Shown here one piece after another: positions 38,996 to 48,277 of a stretch of DNA of 64,000 nt. The first letter of the stretch is position 1, and every line of letters begins with the position of its first letter. The translations under genes and the position numbers were made by a program. The notes below the pieces were generated by a model. That model worked only from the letters and a program-made list of their open reading frames with translations. It was not told the origin of the DNA and did not search any database. Origin of the DNA: Lachnospiraceae bacterium (GTDB lineage Bacteria > Bacillota > Clostridia > Lachnospirales > Lachnospiraceae); the NCBI GenBank assembly GCA_017550535.1, contig JAFZOS010000027.1:110165-174164 (forward strand), in the 5' to 3' direction.

Positions 38996-40081
38996 TCAGT
39001 TGCCTGCCATCTGTGCTGCAACCTCGGCTGCGAAGTCCTCGTTCTTCTTCTCCATTCCTTCGCCAACCTCGAAGCGGATGAACTTGGCTAACTTAAGATC
39101 CTTGTTAACGGACTCAAGATACTTTGCAACAGTCTGTTTTCCGTCTTCAGCCCTTACATAGACCTGATCCATAAGGCAGATCTCCTTTAAGTGCTTTGAT
39201 ATACTTCCTTCTACAAGACCGCTGAATATCTTATCACCAACATATTTATCCTTGCCTTCCATAGCAAGTCCTGCAAGCTTCTGCTTTGCTTCTTCCGAAA
39301 GGAAGTTAAACAGATACTTATCGTTCTTCTTTTCCTCGTAAACTGCAAGATCTGCATCGCTTAATACCTTGCCTTCTACTGCCTTACCAAATAATTCATT
39401 AAGTATGGGCTTGGGAAGTGAAGCGGGATCATTTAATGCACTGTCAATCGTGATCTCCTTTTCCTTTGCGAGCTGTTCTGCCGAAATATCATTACGTGAA
39501 AGGTACTCGGGACTCATGGCAGCAACCTGCATTGCTATATTTGTAAGCGCTTCCTTAGCCGCATCATCGCTTGCTCCGTTAGCAGCTACCAAAACGCCGA
39601 TCCTTCCGCCGCCGTGAATATATGTCGCAACAAGGTCGGCAGAAATCCTTTCGAAGCGGCGTACAGAAAGCTTCTCACCTATCTTTGCCGTCTTCTCAAC
39701 AAGGAGTTCCCTAAGTCCGTCCTTATCCATAAGGGCTTCAACATCCTCACCGTTCTTACCGCCGTTAAGACCTGATGCGAGTGCCGAATCAGCTACCTTC
39801 TGAACAAACTTCTGGAACACTTCGTTCTTTGCAACGAAGTCTGTTTCCGAATTAACCTCGGCAACTACAGCCGCATTACCTTCACTTGCTATACGGCAGA
39901 TACCTTCAGCCGCTATCCTGCTTGCTTTCTTTTCAGCCTTGGCTGCTCCGCTCTTCCTTAAGAACTCAACCGCCGCATCCATATCACCGTCAGTCTCATT
40001 AAGAGCCTTCTTGCAGTCCATCATACCTGCGCCGGTCATTTCCCTTAACTCTTTTACCATTGATGCTGTAATGTTAGCCAT
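38996..40081 (-). CDS. tsf: Elongation factor Ts
   Basis: 361 aa. The N-terminal UBA-like domain (VKELREMTGAGMMDCKKALNE) and the core motif NSETDFVAKNE are intact. It regenerates EF-Tu-GTP. It is longer than the B. subtilis protein because of a helical insertion in the second half (around KPILNELFGKAVEGK). It follows rpsB with a 28-nt gap, the standard rpsB-tsf pair. Confidence 0.97.
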   Translation of the reverse strand: MANITASMVKELREMTGAGMMDCKKALNETDGDMDAAVEFLRKSGAAKAEKKASRIAAEGICRIASEGNAAVVAEVNSETDFVAKNEVFQKFVQKVADSALASGLNGGKNGEDVEALMDKDGLRELLVEKTAKIGEKLSVRRFERISADLVATYIHGGGRIGVLVAANGASDDAAKEALTNIAMQVAAMSPEYLSRNDISAEQLAKEKEITIDSALNDPASLPKPILNELFGKAVEGKVLSDADLAVYEEKKNDKYLFNFLSEEAKQKLAGLAMEGKDKYVGDKIFSGLVEGSISKHLKEICLMDQVYVRAEDGKQTVAKYLESVNKDLKLAKFIRFEVGEGMEKKNEDFAAEVAAQMAGN

Positions 40082-40109
40082 TTATTTTCCTCCTATAACA
40101 CCGATACTC

Positions 40110-40883
40110 TTATTCTGCTGCTGCAACTTCTTCGATATCTGTGGGTTCTGCTGATTCTGCCGCTTCAGCCATCTCGGCTTCAACTCCGTCCTCAGCTGCC
40201 TCGCCCTGATGTCCCTCGATAACAGCATCTGCCATCTTTGAAACGATGAGCTTGACTGCCCTTATAGCATCATCATTACCCGGGATAACGTAATCAAGTT
40301 CCTCGGGATCACAGTTTGTATCGGCAATACCTATAAGAGTAACACCAAGTGCATGTGCCTCCTGTACGCAGATCCTTTCCTTCTTGGGATCAACAACGAA
40401 GATCGCATCGGGGATCTTCTTCATTTCCTTGATACCGCCAAGGTTCTTCTCAAGCTTATCCCACTCCTTGCGAAGCTCGATAACTTCCTTCTTGGGAAGT
40501 ACATCAAATGTTCCGTCCTGAGACATCCTCTCGATATCCTTAAGCCTCCTGATACGGCTCTGGATCGTCTTAAAGTTGGTGAGCATGCCGCCCAGCCACC
40601 TTTCATTTACATAGAACATACCGCAGCGCTCAGCTTCAGTTTTAACTGCATCCTGTGCCTGCTTCTTGGTTCCTACGAAAAGAATGGTTCCGCCCTGCTC
40701 GGCGATTGATGCTACCGCATTGTAAGCATCATCTACCATTCCTACAGACTTCTGAAGATCGATGATGTAGATACCGTTCCTCTCGGTGTAGATGTAGGGA
40801 GCCATCTTAGGGTTCCACCTTCTGGTCTGGTGTCCGAAATGAACACCTGCTTCAAGCAACTGTTTCATTGAAATTACGCTCAT
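40110..40883 (-). CDS. rpsB: 30S ribosomal protein S2
   Basis: About 257 aa. Conserved [20 protein letters not shown] start, GTKKQAQ and [11 protein letters not shown] segments. A strongly acidic tail (Glu/Ala-rich) ends the protein. ATG at 40881-40883 has GGAGG about 7 nt upstream; the longer frame extends into the leader. Confidence 0.97.
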   Translation of the reverse strand: MSVISMKQLLEAGVHFGHQTRRWNPKMAPYIYTERNGIYIIDLQKSVGMVDDAYNAVASIAEQGGTILFVGTKKQAQDAVKTEAERCGMFYVNERWLGGMLTNFKTIQSRIRRLKDIERMSQDGTFDVLPKKEVIELRKEWDKLEKNLGGIKEMKKIPDAIFVVDPKKERICVQEAHALGVTLIGIADTNCDPEELDYVIPGNDDAIRAVKLIVSKMADAVIEGHQGEAAEDGVEAEMAEAAESAEPTDIEEVAAAE

Positions 40884-40995
40884 TTTAATACCTCCGTTTG
40901 GTTTGACTTCCGCCCGCTTCCTGATACAGACCACCCGAGCAAGGCACCGGCCTGTCTATCCGTAGGCGTGATAATTTAGGCATACGCCCAGCAAC
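40884..40995 (-). promoter_or_regulatory. Structured 5' leader of rpsB-tsf
   Basis: About 110 nt between the promoter and the rpsB start. On the minus strand GGGCGT can pair with ACGCC, and GATAGACAGGCC with GGTCTGTATC, giving at least two stems before the GGAGG. Ribosomal leaders of this kind often bind their own product. I cannot assign it to a known S2-leader family. Confidence 0.45.
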
Positions 40996-41001
40996 TTTAA
41001 T

Positions 41002-41030
41002 AATATAGCACAATTATTATGCTTCATCAA
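41002..41030 (-). promoter_or_regulatory. rpsB promoter inside the murE 3' end
   Basis: On the minus strand TTGATG (41025-41030), a 17-nt spacer and TATATT (41002-41007). The -35 box lies within the last murE codons. Confidence 0.65.
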
Positions 41031-42474
41031 GTACTTCTTTTATCAGCACTCTCTCATCCATGGGATACTTAACACCCTTTATCTCCTGGTAATCCTCGTG
41101 ACCCTTGCCCGCAAGCACGATGACATCACCGGGCTGGCCGTTATTTATGACATACCTTATCGCTTCCTTGCGGTCAGGGATCGATATATGCTTCCCATCT
41201 GTCTTCCCTATTCCCGTCTCGATATCCTTAATGATGTCAAGCGGTTCCTCGAACCTCGGATTATCCGATGTTATAACTGTAAGGTCCGCGAGTTTTCCCG
41301 ATACCTCACCCATCTCATATCTCCTTAACTTCGAGCGGTTTCCTCCGCAGCCAAATACGCACACCAGACGCTTCGGCTTATATTCCTTAAGCGTTGTAAG
41401 CAGGCTTTCAAGAGCCATTGCATTATGCGCATAATCAATCATGAGCGTAAAGTCATCAGATACATGGATCATCTCGATACGACCCTTTACCTTTGCCGCC
41501 TTAAGTGCTTTCTTAATGTCTTCCTCTTTTATGTTAAAATGCCTGCACACAGCTATAGCGCAAAGGGAATTGTAAACGCTGAACTTACCGGGCGTATCCA
41601 CCTCGGCCTGCACCTTAATAAGTCCTTTTGTCTTAAACGAAACACCGAGGTATCCCTTTCCTGTCGTAAGCTTTATATCCTCAGCCTTAATATCAACACC
41701 ATCACTTAAGCCGAAGGTTTCAACCTTGCAGGTATGGTCCTTAAGTATATCCGAAAGATGCTTGTCATCACCGTTTAATATCCCTGTCTTGCATTGCCTG
41801 AACAGCATGCTCTTGCACTCAAGATAGTGTTCAAAACTTGTATGCTCGTTAGGGCCTATATGATCCGGCTCGATGTTCGTAAATATCCCCAGGTCAAAAT
41901 CGATCGCCGCTGTCCGATGTAGCATAAGACCCTGCGATGAAACTTCCATGACAACGGCATCACATCCCTCATCGACCATCTGTTTAAAGTATTCCTGGAT
42001 GACATACGATTCCGGAGTCGTATTCTTTGCCGGGATATGTGTATCACCTATGATAACTTCGATAGTTCCTATAAGTCCGACCTTGTATCCTGCATTTTCA
42101 AGTATCGACTTTATAAGATAGGTAGTTGTGGTTTTTCCCTTGGTACCGGTCACTCCTATCGTCTTAAGCTTCGAAGAAGGATAACCGTACCATGCAGAAG
42201 CGATACAAGCCATCGCATATCGCGTACTTTCTACCTTTATTACCGCAGTATCACCTTCCGTTTCAACATCCTGCTCGACGATAACGGCAGCCGCGCCTTT
42301 TTTTGATGCTTCAAGTGCAGCCGAGTGGCCGTCAAAGTTAGCACCCTTAACGCATACAAATACACAGTCCTTACTTATCTTTCGGGAATCATATACAACC
42401 TCCGAAACATCACGGGATATCTCACCTTTAACCAACGTGTACTCAATATCCTTAACAAGCGCTTTAAGTTCCAT
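41017..42474 (-). CDS. murE: UDP-MurNAc-L-Ala-D-Glu:meso-diaminopimelate ligase
   Basis: About 485 aa. The ATP-binding GVTGTKGKTTTTYLI loop and the Mur-ligase central domain are present. The substrate-specificity motif reads DNPR (SDNPRFEEP, about residue 403), the signature of meso-diaminopimelate rather than lysine, so the wall is predicted to be DAP-type. It adds the third stem-peptide residue in the cytoplasm. ATG at 42472-42474 has GGAG 6 nt upstream, overlapping the last codons of recJ; a TTG four codons earlier is less likely. Confidence 0.95.
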   Translation of the reverse strand: MELKALVKDIEYTLVKGEISRDVSEVVYDSRKISKDCVFVCVKGANFDGHSAALEASKKGAAAVIVEQDVETEGDTAVIKVESTRYAMACIASAWYGYPSSKLKTIGVTGTKGKTTTTYLIKSILENAGYKVGLIGTIEVIIGDTHIPAKNTTPESYVIQEYFKQMVDEGCDAVVMEVSSQGLMLHRTAAIDFDLGIFTNIEPDHIGPNEHTSFEHYLECKSMLFRQCKTGILNGDDKHLSDILKDHTCKVETFGLSDGVDIKAEDIKLTTGKGYLGVSFKTKGLIKVQAEVDTPGKFSVYNSLCAIAVCRHFNIKEEDIKKALKAAKVKGRIEMIHVSDDFTLMIDYAHNAMALESLLTTLKEYKPKRLVCVFGCGGNRSKLRRYEMGEVSGKLADLTVITSDNPRFEEPLDIIKDIETGIGKTDGKHISIPDRKEAIRYVINNGQPGDVIVLAGKGHEDYQEIKGVKYPMDERVLIKEVLDEA

Positions 42475-42476
42475 AG

Positions 42477-44195
42477 CTATCTCCAATCCCGGATCGTAAG
42501 CTGAACGCTCTTTGATCCGTTGTACTCATTTATGCCAAGTTCATACATTATCGCTATAGTATCACTGCTCTTAAGATCAGCCGATATCTCATCACCTTCA
42601 CCGTACATTATGGCTTCAGCCATACCCCGTCCGTTCCCCGAACGAAGCTTCATCTTAACGACGTTCCTGCTTTTTCCGAGCACCTTTATATCAGAAACCT
42701 TTAAATCCTTTGTCGCAAACAGCGCCCTTGGGTTTCCGACGCCGTAAGGTCCGAGCCTGTCAAGTTCTGACGCTAAGTTCATTGTTGCATACTCGATCGG
42801 CAGTGCTATATCCGCTGTCAGCTTTTCGGTTATCTCTTCCTCGGTGAGCGTGCAGTTTTCGTTAAGGCGACTCCTTAACTCTTCTACCTTATCCTCATCA
42901 AGCGATAACCCCGCCGCCATCTTATGACCACCAAATTTATTAAGCAGTCCCGAAACCTTTGTCAGTTCCGCATGCATGTCATATGCCTCTATAGACCTTC
43001 CGGATCCCTTTACGCCGTCCTCAGTGCGAGTTAATACTATCGATGGTTTGCAATACTTCTCCCTTATCCTGCCGGCTATTATACCCGCGAGGCTCTCATG
43101 ACAATCGGGAAGGTATATGACAAGTACCCTGTCCCTTCCGTAAGAATCATCATTATCTATCATATCGACAGCCTTTTCTTTGAAGCGCTCGGTCATTTCC
43201 TTACGGCTTTCATTTAATGACTTTAACTCTTCCGCTGTCTTAAGTGCCGCTGCATGTGACGCAGCCATGAACATATCAAGTGCCCTGTTTGCAGAATCAA
43301 GCCTTCCCGTCGCATTTATGCACGGCCCCAGTATAAATCCTATATGATACGGCGACAGCCTGTTCCTGTCTATTCCGGTAACATCTATAAGGCAGTTCAT
43401 TCCGATATTACCGGTGGTCCTAAGCGCCTCCAATGTGTATTTGACTGCGATCCTGTTCTCATCTTTAAGCTCCATCACATCGCCGACCGTTGCAAAGCCC
43501 GCAAACATAAGGAGCTCGTCAAGCATATCGCTGCCCTTTTCCGCCAGCTCAAATACGCACTGCATAAGCTTATATGCCACCATACCTCCGCATATCTCAG
43601 CGAATGGATACGTACAGTCATCCTGCTTCGGATCGACTACGGCATCGGCCGGAGGTACTTTATATTTCCTTACACCATCAACCTCTTCAAACGGAACCTC
43701 GTGATGGTCGGTAACTATAACTTCAAGTCCGTTATCCTTTGCGTACTTTATCTCATCAAAGGCCGCGATACCGTTATCACAGGTAAGGATAACTCCGGCG
43801 CCTGCATTGAGTGCCTCATCAACCATTCCACTGTTCATGCCGTATCCGTCTGCTATCCTGTCAGGAAGCCGTACGGTCACCTCGCCTCCGATTCCCGTTA
43901 TACCCTTTAACAGTATATATGACGAACATACGCCGTCGATATCGTAATCCCCTATCACAAATATCTTTTTACCCGACTTTATCGCATCGCATACAATGCC
44001 CGCAGCCTTATCTATATCCTTTAAAAGATGGGGATCATGCATATCCTCAACCGTCCCGTTAAGAAACATATCGATTGCCTCATCGCCTATGACATCCCTG
44101 TTCCTTATTATACGTGCAAGCATCGGGGAGATATTGAATTTTTCCGCAATTGCGTTAAAGTCGGCCTTCTTGGCCGCAACCATCCAGTTTTTCAT
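42477..44195 (-). CDS. recJ: Single-stranded-DNA-specific exonuclease RecJ
   Basis: 572 aa. DHH-family phosphoesterase: GDYDIDGVCSSYIL (about residue 80), the DHH motif in VIVTDHHEVPF (about 165), then the DHHA1 GGHKMAAGLSL and an OB-like C-terminus. It degrades 5'-ended single strands in recombination and mismatch repair. No clear Shine-Dalgarno precedes the ATG. It lies just after the secDF terminator. Confidence 0.95.
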   Translation of the reverse strand: MKNWMVAAKKADFNAIAEKFNISPMLARIIRNRDVIGDEAIDMFLNGTVEDMHDPHLLKDIDKAAGIVCDAIKSGKKIFVIGDYDIDGVCSSYILLKGITGIGGEVTVRLPDRIADGYGMNSGMVDEALNAGAGVILTCDNGIAAFDEIKYAKDNGLEVIVTDHHEVPFEEVDGVRKYKVPPADAVVDPKQDDCTYPFAEICGGMVAYKLMQCVFELAEKGSDMLDELLMFAGFATVGDVMELKDENRIAVKYTLEALRTTGNIGMNCLIDVTGIDRNRLSPYHIGFILGPCINATGRLDSANRALDMFMAASHAAALKTAEELKSLNESRKEMTERFKEKAVDMIDNDDSYGRDRVLVIYLPDCHESLAGIIAGRIREKYCKPSIVLTRTEDGVKGSGRSIEAYDMHAELTKVSGLLNKFGGHKMAAGLSLDEDKVEELRSRLNENCTLTEEEITEKLTADIALPIEYATMNLASELDRLGPYGVGNPRALFATKDLKVSDIKVLGKSRNVVKMKLRSGNGRGMAEAIMYGEGDEISADLKSSDTIAIMYELGINEYNGSKSVQLTIRDWR

Positions 44196-44203
44196 GATAA
44201 TAT

Positions 44204-44239
44204 AAAACAGGCCCCAACCGCACGAGACAATTGGGGCCT
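44204..44239 (-). terminator. Terminator after secDF
   Basis: A 9-bp stem (44209-44217 with 44231-44239, AGGCCCCAA/TTGGGGCCT) followed on the minus strand by GTTTT. It closes the SCIFF-maturase-secDF run. Confidence 0.82.
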
Positions 44240-44255
44240 TATGAATCCTAAATAT

Positions 44256-46496
44256 TTATTTAGCCTTTGCAAGCTTTGTCTTAAAGATATACCACAGTGC
44301 ACTTGCCAGACAGATTGATGAATAAGTACCGCAGACGATACCAACCATAAGCGGAAGAGCGAATTCCTTGATCGAGGTAACACCGAGCACATACAGTACC
44401 GCAACCATGATAAAGGTGGTCAGTGAAGTGAAGATGCTTCGTGTCAGTGTCTGGTTTACACAAAGGTTAACCTTTTCCTCAAGAGTCATCGTGTTATACT
44501 GTGCCTCACGCATAACCTCACGTATCCTGTCGTAGATAACGATCGTAGCATTTATAGAGTAACCTACTATGGTAAGCATACATGCGATGAACGTATTACC
44601 TACGGATACCCTGGAGAATGCATAGAACGCAAGCACTACCAAAACGTCATGAACAAGGGCGGTAACCGAACCGAAACCGAACTTAACATCAGAGAACCTT
44701 ATCCATATATAAAGCAGCATGCAGATCGTAGCAACTATAACTGCGATGACCGCGCTCCGGCTCATCTCTGAGCTTATCGTCGAACTTATCGTCTCGGCAG
44801 TTATCTTTTCAGCTTCAACACCGAAGTTTTCAACCATCTTGTCGGTGAATTCGGTCCTCTCCTCAGCTGATAATGTACGTGTCTTAAATATAACTTCGTT
44901 GCTTCCGGTAACCTTCTGAACCTGAACATTACCGTCACCGGTGATGCCCTCGATAACGGGTACTACCTTTGCATCGATATCCGCAACGCTCATATCTTCA
45001 TTAAATGCAACGTTTGTTGAAGTACCGCCCAGGAACTCAAGCGATAAGTTGAGTGCATGCTTACCCTGGCTTGCAAATACTCCCATTGCTATAAAGCCTG
45101 CAACTATAGCGGCAACCGAAATGCCGATAAATATATTTTTCTTTCCGAGGAAATCGATATTCTTTGTCTGCTTTGCCTTGCCATAGAACTTCTCATCCTT
45201 TACACCAAGATCAAAGAAAGCAACAAGCAGCCTCCTTGTAACAACAAGCGCGGTAAACATTGAAACAACGATACCGATTCCAAGTGTGATCGCAAAACCT
45301 TTGATCGAACCGGTTCCGAGTATACCGAGCACTACAGCCGCGATAAGTGTTGTCAGGTTACCGTCGAGGATAGCAGAGAATGCCTTCTCGTATCCTAACT
45401 TTATCGCCGTGTTAACTGTCTTACCGGCTGCTATCTCCTCACGGATACGTGCGAAGGTGATAACGTTTGCATCAACCGCCATACCTATCGAAAGGATGAT
45501 ACCTGCGATACCGGGAAGCGTAAGCGTAAGTCCGAACGCATCCGAGAACAGGTTAAGAAGCACCATAACTATTACAATATATAAAGCCAAAGCAAGTGAA
45601 GCACATAAACCCGGGATAAGGAATACAACTATCATGAATACAACCACTATCGCAAAACCTATGATACCGGCTTTTATACTTGTTGCGATAGCTTCGGAAC
45701 CCAGCTGGGCGCCGACAACGTTGCTTCGTAATTCTTCAAGTTCAAGCTTAAGTCCACCGATCCTTATTGTGGATGCAAGGTTCTCAGCCCTTTCCGCATC
45801 CTCCATACCGGTGATCTGTGCCTGACCGTTTGTTATTGCCGACTGTACGGTAGGTATGCTCACAGCCGCACCGTCATAATAGATCATGATAGAATCATGA
45901 TTTGTGACAGCCTTTGTTGTGGCATCTGCAAACTTCTTTGTTCCCTCCGATGTAAGCGTAAGCTCTACTATATTCTGTACGCCCTTAAGCTCATCCTGAT
46001 AAGCCCTCGCAGCGGCAGCCGATACATCGGTACCTTCAAGCACGATCGAGCCGTCAGCCTTTAATTCATCGATCGTCTTGTTAAGTGTTCCGGTTGTCGA
46101 ATCATAATTGGCATTTCCGTCCGCATCATACTGGGCGATGAAATACAGTGCACCGGGCTTACCCAGTTCCTCAAGAACGGCATTGGCATCCTCAACTCCG
46201 GGGATCTCGATGTTTATACGATCGTCACCCTCCTTATATACCTGCGCCTCTGTACTGTAGCCCTCAACACGCTTCTGAAGCTTATATATCGTGTCGGACA
46301 TATCCGCTGATGACGGCTTTTCTTCACCTACAGCCTGATATGTTATGCTGACACCTCCGGCAAGATCAAGTCCGAGCTTGATTTCCGATGCTGCTCCTAC
46401 CTTGTCCCTTCCCACACCGTATACAACCATGAACGCAAAGGCTACCGTTAATGCGATCACGATCAAAAGTGTAAGGACTGCGTTACGTTTCTTCAT
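44256..46496 (-). CDS. secDF: Protein translocase fusion SecDF
   Basis: 746 aa, SecD and SecF in one chain. The SecD part has the IKLGLDLAGGVSITYQ start, the large external domain and its six-helix block ending near residue 430. The SecF part starts near 450, with the LSLEFLGGTS motif and a second six-helix block. It uses the proton motive force to pull exported proteins outward. Position downstream of the SCIFF maturase is a recurring arrangement in Clostridia. Confidence 0.96.
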   Translation of the reverse strand: MKKRNAVLTLLIVIALTVAFAFMVVYGVGRDKVGAASEIKLGLDLAGGVSITYQAVGEEKPSSADMSDTIYKLQKRVEGYSTEAQVYKEGDDRINIEIPGVEDANAVLEELGKPGALYFIAQYDADGNANYDSTTGTLNKTIDELKADGSIVLEGTDVSAAAARAYQDELKGVQNIVELTLTSEGTKKFADATTKAVTNHDSIMIYYDGAAVSIPTVQSAITNGQAQITGMEDAERAENLASTIRIGGLKLELEELRSNVVGAQLGSEAIATSIKAGIIGFAIVVVFMIVVFLIPGLCASLALALYIVIVMVLLNLFSDAFGLTLTLPGIAGIILSIGMAVDANVITFARIREEIAAGKTVNTAIKLGYEKAFSAILDGNLTTLIAAVVLGILGTGSIKGFAITLGIGIVVSMFTALVVTRRLLVAFFDLGVKDEKFYGKAKQTKNIDFLGKKNIFIGISVAAIVAGFIAMGVFASQGKHALNLSLEFLGGTSTNVAFNEDMSVADIDAKVVPVIEGITGDGNVQVQKVTGSNEVIFKTRTLSAEERTEFTDKMVENFGVEAEKITAETISSTISSEMSRSAVIAVIVATICMLLYIWIRFSDVKFGFGSVTALVHDVLVVLAFYAFSRVSVGNTFIACMLTIVGYSINATIVIYDRIREVMREAQYNTMTLEEKVNLCVNQTLTRSIFTSLTTFIMVAVLYVLGVTSIKEFALPLMVGIVCGTYSSICLASALWYIFKTKLAKAK

Positions 46497-46554
46497 TGCT
46501 TTTCTCCTTGATAAATAACTTAATAAACAATTATATAAACCCTTTTGTAAGGGA

Positions 46555-47946
46555 TCATATACCCATATCAGCCTCGGCGGCTTTCATCATTATCGCCGCT
46601 TCGACACGCTTCCTCTGAAGCTTGCATCCTATCTCATAAGCGCCGTTTATATCGCCCGAGAAGTTATATGAATTGGCGGCGCATCCGCCGCTGCAGTAAA
46701 ATAACGCAAAACAGTCGCGGCACTGTTTCTTGGCATACACATTGCACAGTTTAAACTTATCCTGAAGCTCAGTGTTGTTTATGCCTGTAAATACATCCCC
46801 TAATTTAAAATCATCCATCCCGACAAACTGATGGCAGGGATACAGATCACCCGTAGGTGTTACCGCCAGGTATTCGGTCCCCGATCCGCAGCCTGAAAGC
46901 CGCTTATATACACAGGGGCCGCCCTCAAGATCTATCATGAAATGGAAGAAGTTGACTCCTTCTCCCCTTTTTTTCCTTTCAATAAGTTCCTTGGCGAGTA
47001 TATCATACTGCTCAAGGATATAAGGGACATCTTCCTCCCTTATCGAATAATCGGCTTCGGGGCCTGCCACGACCGGCTCAACGCTTATCTGTTCAAACCC
47101 AAGGTCCGCGAGATGCTTTACATCTTCGGAAAAATCAAGGTTATTCCTTGTAAATGTTCCCCTTACGTAGTAATCCGTCTGGTTTCTGCTGTCAGCCGCA
47201 TGCTTAAGCTTCCCGACTACCGCATCGTAGCTTCCCTGTCCGCCGCAGAAAGGACGCATCCTATCGTGTACTTCCTTACGGCCGTCAATGCTCAATACAA
47301 GGTTACCCATTTCCTTATTGGCAAACTCAAGTATCTCGTCATTAAGCAGAACGCCGTTCGTCGTCAGCGTAAAACGGAACTTTTTATCATACTTATCTTC
47401 GATGCTTCGTCCGTATTCAACCAGCTGCTTTACCACATCGAAATTCATTAGCGGCTCGCCGCCGAAAAAATCAACTTCGAGATTATGCCTGTTTCCCGAG
47501 TTTTCAACAAGGAAGTCAAGGGCGCGTTTACCAACCTCAAAACTCATGAGCTCGCGTTTGCCCTGATGGTACTTCCCTTCTTCGGCAAAACAGTACTTAC
47601 AGGCAAGGTTACAGTCATGCGATACATGAAGGCATAAGGCCTTAACCACGGTTTTACGCTTTGTAAAGTCGATGACATGATCCTTATATTCATCATCGGT
47701 AAACAGCATACCCGATGTGATAAGCTCATTTACTTCATCCCAGGCTTCCTTTATAAGCGCCTCATCATAACCTGAAAGCCCGCTTAAGAGCATATCCCTT
47801 AACTCATCATAGCCTGCGGTCTTTTGGGCACCGGCACCGTCAAGTAATTCAATTAGATCGTAAACAACATCGTCAACAACATGGACTGCACCGCTGTTTA
47901 CATCCATTACTATGTTGTAACCGTTGCTCCTGTATGCATGTATCAA
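46555..47946 (-). CDS. scfB: SCIFF peptide maturase (radical SAM, thioether-forming)
   Basis: 463 aa. An N-terminal peptide-recognition region (NGYNIVMDVNSGAVHVVDD) precedes the radical-SAM core with CNLACKYC (CX3CX2C, about residue 113) and FFGGEP. The SPASM domain has its Cys cluster, including CRDCFALFYCSGGC near the end. Such enzymes bridge Cys sulfur to carbon in the SCIFF precursor. The start is TTG at 47944-47946, with AAGGTGA 7 nt upstream; no in-frame ATG fits the conserved N-terminus. The precursor gene lies 85 nt upstream. Confidence 0.95.
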   Translation of the reverse strand: MIHAYRSNGYNIVMDVNSGAVHVVDDVVYDLIELLDGAGAQKTAGYDELRDMLLSGLSGYDEALIKEAWDEVNELITSGMLFTDDEYKDHVIDFTKRKTVVKALCLHVSHDCNLACKYCFAEEGKYHQGKRELMSFEVGKRALDFLVENSGNRHNLEVDFFGGEPLMNFDVVKQLVEYGRSIEDKYDKKFRFTLTTNGVLLNDEILEFANKEMGNLVLSIDGRKEVHDRMRPFCGGQGSYDAVVGKLKHAADSRNQTDYYVRGTFTRNNLDFSEDVKHLADLGFEQISVEPVVAGPEADYSIREEDVPYILEQYDILAKELIERKKRGEGVNFFHFMIDLEGGPCVYKRLSGCGSGTEYLAVTPTGDLYPCHQFVGMDDFKLGDVFTGINNTELQDKFKLCNVYAKKQCRDCFALFYCSGGCAANSYNFSGDINGAYEIGCKLQRKRVEAAIMMKAAEADMGI

Positions 47947-47968
47947 TCAATATCACCTTGACAACGCA

Positions 47969-48003
47969 CATAAGCAGCGAACTTTCACCGCTCGCTGCTT
48001 ATG
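47969..48003 (-). promoter_or_regulatory. Hairpin between the SCIFF gene and its maturase
   Basis: A perfect 11-bp stem (47969-47979 with 47993-48003, CATAAGCAGCG/CGCTGCTTATG) and a 13-nt loop, 28 nt after the SCIFF stop. No T-tract follows, so it is more likely an mRNA stabiliser or partial attenuator giving excess precursor over enzyme. Confidence 0.6.
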
Positions 48004-48031
48004 CACGATATTACAAATTCAAGTCAACAAC

Positions 48032-48175
48032 TCATTTAGCCTTTTCGCAGGTCTGGTTGCCTACCGTGCAGCTCGTCTTGCATGCTGACTGGCATGATGT
48101 CTGGCATTCGCCGCATCCGCCTGTCTTAACAGACTTCTTAAGATCCCTTGTGTTAAGTGTCTTAATGTGCTTCAT
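48032..48175 (-). CDS. scfA: SCIFF ranthipeptide precursor
   Basis: 47 aa, beginning MKHIKTLNTRDLKKSVKTGG. The C-terminal half has six Cys (CGEC, then QTSC, QSAC, KTSC and a last C before EKAK), matching the six-Cys-in-forty-five-residues signature. The leader-like N-terminus is highly conserved in the family. The Cys residues are the sulfur donors for thioether bridges made by the adjacent radical-SAM enzyme. GGAGG lies 7 nt before the ATG. Its biological role is not settled; quorum-like signalling has been proposed for ranthipeptides. Confidence 0.95.
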   Translation of the reverse strand: MKHIKTLNTRDLKKSVKTGGCGECQTSCQSACKTSCTVGNQTCEKAK

Positions 48176-48241
48176 AACTAACCTCCGTCACTCATGCCGC
48201 CACCATATATTGATGCGGCGGTATAAAAACACGCTATGGGC

Positions 48242-48250
48242 AGTATATCA
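48242..48250 (-). promoter_or_regulatory. Extended -10 promoter for the SCIFF operon
   Basis: The minus strand reads TGATATACT, an extended -10, about 67 nt before the SCIFF start. No good -35 is visible. The leader contains a small CCGCC/GGCGG stem. Confidence 0.5.
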
Positions 48251-48277
48251 TACTCTCGCCATAAATAAAAGAATTTT

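Noticed and set aside
38996..40081. EF-Ts length (361 aa) as a fusion or insertion event
   Set aside because: The extra length is a helical insertion within the normal fold; no foreign domain is seen.
46497..46554. Possible terminator between the maturase gene and secDF
   Set aside because: Only a 5-bp CCCTT/AAGGG stem and a mixed TTTATA tail; too weak to call.
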